10,234 nt of DNA from SKLM01 sp964450435. Lineage in GTDB: Bacteria > Chloroflexota > Anaerolineae > B4-G1. Position numbers and translations under genes: made by a program. Positions 6,587 through 10,234 of the stretch are shown in pieces; position 1 is the first letter of the stretch; each line of letters starts with the position of its first letter. The stretch covers positions 1 to 10,234 of the forward strand of contig CAYVCX010000083.1 in NCBI GenBank assembly GCA_964450435.1. The letters are read 5' to 3'. The notes under the pieces are model-generated. The model was given only the letters and a program-made list of their open reading frames with translations. It was not told the DNA's origin and did not search any database.

Positions 6587-8613
6587 AAGGTGACGAGCGT
6601 TATCGCGTCGCTGGCAGGCGGCTGCCCGTCGCGGACCGGCAACCGGGGCATGGCAGGATCCGGCTCCTGGCCTGCCAGCACAGCATCTATCCGATCCGGA
6701 GTAGTATACACGCCTGTGATCAAAGTGTAGACACCCGGCTGAGTGTCCGCAGGCAAGGCCAGCCGATGGAGCTGCACGAAGGCGTCGCCCGGATGCCAGT
6801 TCCAGGAAGGGGCTCCGAGCTGGTCTTGCTGCGCAACGACCTGATGGTTGCTGTCGAGGAGCTGAGAGAAGAGCACGGCATCCCGGTGGTCGGGTAAGGC
6901 GGCATCGATGTCCCACAGGGTGAGCAAGCTAAACCCACCACCGGGTTCGCCAGTCCACCCCAGCACCTGATAGCCCTGGAAACTGAGTACTCCCCCCACG
7001 TCCACGGGGACGTCGCTGGGTCGGAAAGGAGGGATCATCATGTCGCGAAGGGCACGTTGCGTCTCGGGCACGGTCCAGCGGTAGACTGAAAAGGAAGCGT
7101 TGAAGTCACCGGGCCGCAGCAGCACGCGCCTGGAAAGAGACGTCTCCGGTCGGACGAGACTCCACAAGGCGTTATCCAAAGGGATGGCCTCAGGGACAAT
7201 CAGCCGGGCTGTCGAGGAAGACGGAAGGATCAACGCCTGGCGCCCATCGAACCAGCGCAAGCAGGGACCCTCCTTTGTTACTATGGCATCGACAATGCGA
7301 GGGTCGTGGTATTCGCCGGGATAGAAGGCCGAGATGCCTACGGGTTCTTCGCTCCCCCACCCGCGGATCGTGTTTGCTATGGTCGTGAGGTTGGTGTGGT
7401 AGTGCACGCGCACGTCACGGCGAACCGGCCAGCGAAGAAAGTAGTCTCGTATCGTCAGGAAGGCCGCGGAGGCGAGCACGACACTGCCCATGATGCCCAC
7501 AAACGCCAGGCGGCGGCCCTGCGGCTGCGGCAAAGACAGATCCCATACCTTCTCGAAAGCCAGCGCAGGAAAGAGGAACGAGACGGGCTGGGCAGCGATG
7601 GCACGAAGATTGGCTGCGTCGGCGCCGGTAGCCAGAGCAGGAGAGAACCCCACCACCAGCCAGAGCAGGGCGAACGCGCACGCGGGTTCTCGCCAGCGCC
7701 AGAGGGCGACGATGAGACCGCCGTAGAAAAGTACGCTCATCAGGGGACTGAACAGCGGGCGCCCCGGTATATTGTACGGCGTGAATCCGTCCCCCTCAAA
7801 GCTGAAGACCCGAAGGGCGTCAAGGGCTTCACGCAACAGCGGACCTGGGCTGCCGCTGAAGAATGCTCGCAGGGGGCCTTCAAGCTGGGCTATGCGCACC
7901 GAGGCGGCCGGATGCGCCCTCAGATAAAGAAACAGGGGGGCAGCCACAGCAGCTGTTACGGTCAATACGATCAGCCACTGCGGCCAGCATTCCCTGAGGC
8001 GGGCAGGGTGCTTCAGCGCGAGATAGGCGCCAAAAAGGAGAAAGAGCGCTGGCATCACTCTCGCAGCCAGATACGTATAGAATGTGAGACCAAGACATAG
8101 GCCCGCGACCACCGACCGGACGAGGCCCGGCGGACGGGTGTCCGAGATGGGGAAAGCAAGGACACCCGCGGTGAGCAGCACCGGGAGCGCAACGGCTCGC
8201 AGTCCCAGACGACTGGTGCTCACCCCCCAGAACGAGATGGCGAGACCGGAAACGGTCCACAGAGCAACCAGGCGACCGAAGCTCCGCCTCGTCCAAGCGT
8301 AGGTCAGAACGAGCAGCAAGACACCCCAGAAGACCGACGTCAGGCGCAGGGCCAGAGGAGTCGGTCCCAGGAGGACCATCATCAGAGCCACACTGTATAG
8401 GTAGAGGGGCTCCTTCCCCTGGGCTACGGGGAAATAGAAGGCACGTTCTCCTCGCAGAACAGAGACGGCGTCATATACGTTGTTTGCTTCATCGTGGGTC
8501 AATCCTGGCGGAACGCTGTTCAACTGCCACGTACGCAGCACCAAAGCCACAGTGAGGATTGCGATCAAGACAGCCAGTTCCGACCAGCGAACTGATTCCA
8601 GACAGCGAGCCAT
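6574..8613 (-). CDS. GT-C membrane glycosyltransferase, PMT/ArnT-like (GT39/GT83-type), first gene of the operon
   Basis: A 679-residue protein. ATG 8613 has GGAGG 3 bases upstream, and the first membrane helix (about 11-29) begins almost at once. VPPGLTHDEANN (34-45) carries D41-E42, the acidic pair expected in the first extracytoplasmic loop of PMT/ArnT-type enzymes, where the Asp activates the acceptor. Hydrophobic segments continue to about residue 388. They are interrupted by the external loop IAQLEGPLRAFFSGS and the GDGFTPYNIPGRPLF motif (274-288), which recurs in both sisters. A soluble part follows, with LRWFDGRQALILP (452-464) and a C-terminal beta domain (about 538-679) containing APSWNWHPGD and FVQLHRL. 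ArnT relatives have 13 helices plus a periplasmic C-terminal domain, so an external location of the tail is inferred. The donor is probably a polyprenyl-phosphate sugar. The acceptor is unknown. Confidence 0.9.
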   Translation of the reverse strand: MARCLESVRWSELAVLIAILTVALVLRTWQLNSVPPGLTHDEANNVYDAVSVLRGERAFYFPVAQGKEPLYLYSVALMMVLLGPTPLALRLTSVFWGVLLLVLTYAWTRRSFGRLVALWTVSGLAISFWGVSTSRLGLRAVALPVLLTAGVLAFPISDTRPPGLVRSVVAGLCLGLTFYTYLAARVMPALFLLFGAYLALKHPARLRECWPQWLIVLTVTAAVAAPLFLYLRAHPAASVRIAQLEGPLRAFFSGSPGPLLREALDALRVFSFEGDGFTPYNIPGRPLFSPLMSVLFYGGLIVALWRWREPACAFALLWLVVGFSPALATGADAANLRAIAAQPVSFLFPALAFEKVWDLSLPQPQGRRLAFVGIMGSVVLASAAFLTIRDYFLRWPVRRDVRVHYHTNLTTIANTIRGWGSEEPVGISAFYPGEYHDPRIVDAIVTKEGPCLRWFDGRQALILPSSSTARLIVPEAIPLDNALWSLVRPETSLSRRVLLRPGDFNASFSVYRWTVPETQRALRDMMIPPFRPSDVPVDVGGVLSFQGYQVLGWTGEPGGGFSLLTLWDIDAALPDHRDAVLFSQLLDSNHQVVAQQDQLGAPSWNWHPGDAFVQLHRLALPADTQPGVYTLITGVYTTPDRIDAVLAGQEPDPAMPRLPVRDGQPPASDAITLVTLEVP

Positions 8614-8616
8614 AAG

Positions 8617-8621
8617 CCTCC
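8617..8621 (-). promoter_or_regulatory. Ribosome-binding site of the first transferase
   Basis: GGAGG on the minus strand lies 3 bases before ATG 8613. The spacing is short but matches that of the middle gene, and no better start exists in the frame. Confidence 0.6.
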
Positions 8622-8693
8622 ACGTTGCTCATAGACAAAACGAGGAGGACAGCCCGCAGCGTCGCGGCCAAACCCCCTCCCCTGTCGGCTCTG

Positions 8694-8722
8694 ATATTAC
8701 CGTGACGCCCGTGGGTTGACAA
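8694..8722 (-). promoter_or_regulatory. Sigma-70-type promoter of the glycosyltransferase operon
   Basis: On the minus strand TTGTCA (8717-8722, 5 of 6) stands 17 bases from TAATAT (8694-8699, 4 of 6). The predicted start is near 8687, giving a leader of about 74 bases. Its -35 overlaps a plus-strand TTGACA, so the two divergent units share this region. Confidence 0.5.
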
Positions 8723-8743
8723 GTGGGAGTCAGCGGCAAGTCA

Positions 8744-8752
8744 TGTTATAAT
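8744..8752 (+). promoter_or_regulatory. Extended -10 promoter of the solute-binding lipoprotein gene
   Basis: TGTTATAAT is a perfect extended -10 element (TGnTATAAT). A TTGACA occurs at 8716-8721, but it is 25 bases away, too far for the usual 16-18 base spacing. The promoter is therefore read as -35-independent. Transcription would start at about 8759-8762, at or within a few bases of the ATG. Confidence 0.6.
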
Positions 8753-8761
8753 CCCCGCACT

Positions 8762-10081
8762 ATGGGTATACTTGCGAAGATTGTGCAGTCTCAGCGGCTG
8801 AAGCGGGTGATCCTGATCTCGGCGGTTGTCACCCTGGTCGGTTGTGGGAGCCTGTCGCCGACGCCGACCTCGGTGCCCGCCACGGCTGCGCCGGACGAGC
8901 CTACCCCTACGCCTACCATGACGCCAACACCGGAGGCGACGCCGATGATCAGCACCCTGGAACTATGGCTCCCGGAGGAGCTTGATCCCTACGGCGAACG
9001 AGCTGGTTCAGGTGTTCTGGCCAATCAATTAGCCGAGTTCAGCCGGACCTACCCCGGATTGAAGGTGGACGTGGTAGTGAAGAAGGCCCACGGCCGCGGG
9101 GGGCTGGTCGACTTCATGCGCACTGCGAGGGATGCAGCTCCCTCAGTGCTTCCAGACCTGGTGGTGTTGGACGCCTCTGACCTGGGCAGCGTGGCTCGCT
9201 CAGATCTCGTTCAGCCCCTGGACGATCTGGTAGCACCCCCTGCATCCGACAGTCGTTTCTCGTTCGCCTCCGACATGGGCAGGGCGGAGGGTCAAATGGT
9301 AGGCGCTGTGCTGGGTGTCGACCTGCAACATCTGGCCTACCGACCGGCCGTCCTGGCATCTGCTCCTGTCACGTGGACGCAGGTGATTTCGGCTCCAGCC
9401 TCCTTCTTGTTTCCCGCAGGTGGGATTGATGGCCGCGTCAATGACGCCACGCTGATTCAATACCTAGGCGCCAACGGCAGCTTGATCGACGATGACGACC
9501 ACCCATGGCTGGACGAAGAGGTGATGGCCGATGTCTTCAACTTCTACACTCAGTGTGTTACCAACACAGTGATCCCTGCAGCGGAGGTATTGACGGCAAC
9601 GCACGTGGATCAAGTGTGGGAGCGGTTCAAGGCGGGAGAGGGCGGGATGGCGGTGGTGAGAGCCCGGCGATACTGGTTGGAGGCCGACGACACCATGGCC
9701 GCAGCTCCGATTCCGACCAAGGATGGGCAGCCGGTCAGCATCGCGCGCGGCTGGGCACTGGCAATGGTCACGGATGATCCAGCGCGCCAAGACGTGGCAA
9801 TGCTACTGTTCGATTGGCTCACGGCACCCGACCACAGCGCCCTCTGGACCCAGTCAGCGGGGTACCTGCCGGCGAGGCGCAGCACACTGAATCTGTGGAC
9901 CGTGACAGAAGGGGAGCGAACGGTGTTGCACAGCCTGCTGGAGACCGCGGTGCCGCCGCCACGCCCATTGGTGATGGAGGCTGTAGGGCCCCCAATGCAG
10001 CAAGCGTTGGAGGCTGTCTTGACCGGCCGAGCGACGCCGGAGGAGGCCGCCGCGAGCGCGGCAAAGGCCCTGAGGGAGTAA
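8762..10081 (+). CDS. Extracellular solute-binding lipoprotein, family 1-like (sugar ABC transporter type)
   Basis: A 439-residue lipoprotein. From ATG 8762 a basic N-terminus (L-K-R at 13-15) and a short hydrophobic stretch lead to the lipobox LVGC, with the lipidated Cys at 28. The longer reading from GTG 8723 adds 13 residues that spoil the signal peptide, and it has no ribosome site. A Thr/Pro-rich stalk (32-61) tethers the domain to the membrane. The body shows bilobal binding-protein hallmarks: LELWLPEEL opening strand (66-74), LANQLAEFSRTYPGLKVDV (86-104), PDLVVLDASDL (131-141), RFKAGEGGMAVVRARRYW (288-305), GYLPARRS (367-374) and the ending LTGRATPEEAAASA typical of the family. It would deliver a solute, probably a sugar, to a membrane permease. 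No permease or ATPase gene is visible in the window. The gene has no Shine-Dalgarno and probably a leaderless transcript. The ligand cannot be predicted. Confidence 0.9.
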   Translation: MGILAKIVQSQRLKRVILISAVVTLVGCGSLSPTPTSVPATAAPDEPTPTPTMTPTPEATPMISTLELWLPEELDPYGERAGSGVLANQLAEFSRTYPGLKVDVVVKKAHGRGGLVDFMRTARDAAPSVLPDLVVLDASDLGSVARSDLVQPLDDLVAPPASDSRFSFASDMGRAEGQMVGAVLGVDLQHLAYRPAVLASAPVTWTQVISAPASFLFPAGGIDGRVNDATLIQYLGANGSLIDDDDHPWLDEEVMADVFNFYTQCVTNTVIPAAEVLTATHVDQVWERFKAGEGGMAVVRARRYWLEADDTMAAAPIPTKDGQPVSIARGWALAMVTDDPARQDVAMLLFDWLTAPDHSALWTQSAGYLPARRSTLNLWTVTEGERTVLHSLLETAVPPPRPLVMEAVGPPMQQALEAVLTGRATPEEAAASAAKALRE

Positions 10082-10234
10082 CGCCAGCCAAAGAGTCTCG
10101 TTGATGGTTCGTGCATCATGGTTAGTACTACGACCCCACATCGGCAATGAGAGCTTCCTGGACGGTCGAGGAGCGCCCACGTGTGGGGCAGATTCCTCGT
10201 CGCTCCGGTCGCTGCGCTTCCTCCGCTACTAAGC
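10082..10234. other. Non-coding tail downstream of the lipoprotein gene
   Basis: No gene is supported in these 153 bases. A 7-base inverted repeat CCCCACA/TGTGGGG (10134-10140 and 10182-10188) encloses a smaller one, but no T-run follows. The last 40 bases are a C/T/G-rich stretch with repeated GTCGCT and TCCTC, which resembles a scattered intergenic repeat. A downstream transporter permease, if present, must start beyond the window. Confidence 0.35.

Noticed and set aside
6578..6916. N-terminal 113-codon extension of the middle transferase
   Set aside because: It lies wholly inside the 3' part of the first transferase in another frame, its translation is Arg/Ala/Cys/His-rich with no membrane-protein character, and the GTG at 6577 has a ribosome site and a coupling overlap.
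7306..8100. 264-codon plus-strand open frame
   Set aside because: It is antisense to the first transferase, lacks recognisable domains and has shadow-type composition.
8716..8752. TTGACA (8716-8721) with TATAAT (8747-8752) as one classical promoter
   Set aside because: The spacing is 25 bases, far from the usual 16-18. The extended -10 alone explains the rightward promoter, and the block fits better as part of the leftward -35.
10134..10188. Terminator formed by CCCCACA/TGTGGGG
   Set aside because: The loop of about 41 bases is long and no T-run follows, so it is noted only as an inverted repeat.
10104..10232. 42-codon open frame after the lipoprotein gene
   Set aside because: It has no ribosome site or recognisable motif, and it includes the inverted-repeat and repeat-like tail. 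It is not distinguishable from chance.

Overview
The window looks like a chromosomal segment of a GC-rich bacterium, most likely a member of the Chloroflexota (Anaerolineae/Ardenticatenia/Caldilineae-like). This is an inference from three features. The secreted protein carries a YLPVVLR-type linker. The membrane glycosyltransferases have C-terminal extracytoplasmic beta domains. The solute-binding lipoprotein has a Thr/Pro-rich stalk. No rRNA, tRNA, CRISPR array, transposase or phage gene is visible.

Layout. Four genes lie on the minus strand and one on the plus strand. From right to left, a divergent promoter region (about 8614-8761) drives two units. Rightwards is a lipoprotein resembling a family 1 sugar-binding protein of ABC transporters (8762-10081). 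Leftwards is an operon of three tandem paralogous GT-C glycosyltransferases of the PMT/ArnT-like (GT39/GT83-type) kind (8613->6574, 6577->4355, 4358->2262). Both junctions of the trio are the same 4-base GTGA stop/start overlap, each with a GGAGGT ribosome-binding site inside the upstream gene's last codons. The automatically longest frame of the middle gene runs 113 codons too far upstream, so its start is corrected here to GTG 6577.

After a 387-base gap comes a separately transcribed gene for a large exported beta-rich protein (1874->9). It has a signal peptide, an Ig-like domain that appears to be interrupted by a fibronectin-III-like module, a second FN3-like module, and a C-terminal concanavalin-A-like lectin/glucanase-fold domain. 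Its promoter is a near-consensus TTGACA-17-TAGAAT. The predicted leader of about 180 bases contains at least three inverted repeats, and an excellent AGGAGGT fixes the start 53 codons inside the longest frame.

Taken together the window encodes envelope functions: polyprenyl-phosphate-sugar-dependent glycosyl transfer at the outer face of the membrane, a sugar-binding lipoprotein and an exported adhesive or carbohydrate-binding protein. A functional link between them is only inferred. The most useful leads are the nested domain in the exported protein, the shared C-terminal beta domain of the three transferases, the structured leader, and the probably leaderless mRNA of the lipoprotein.
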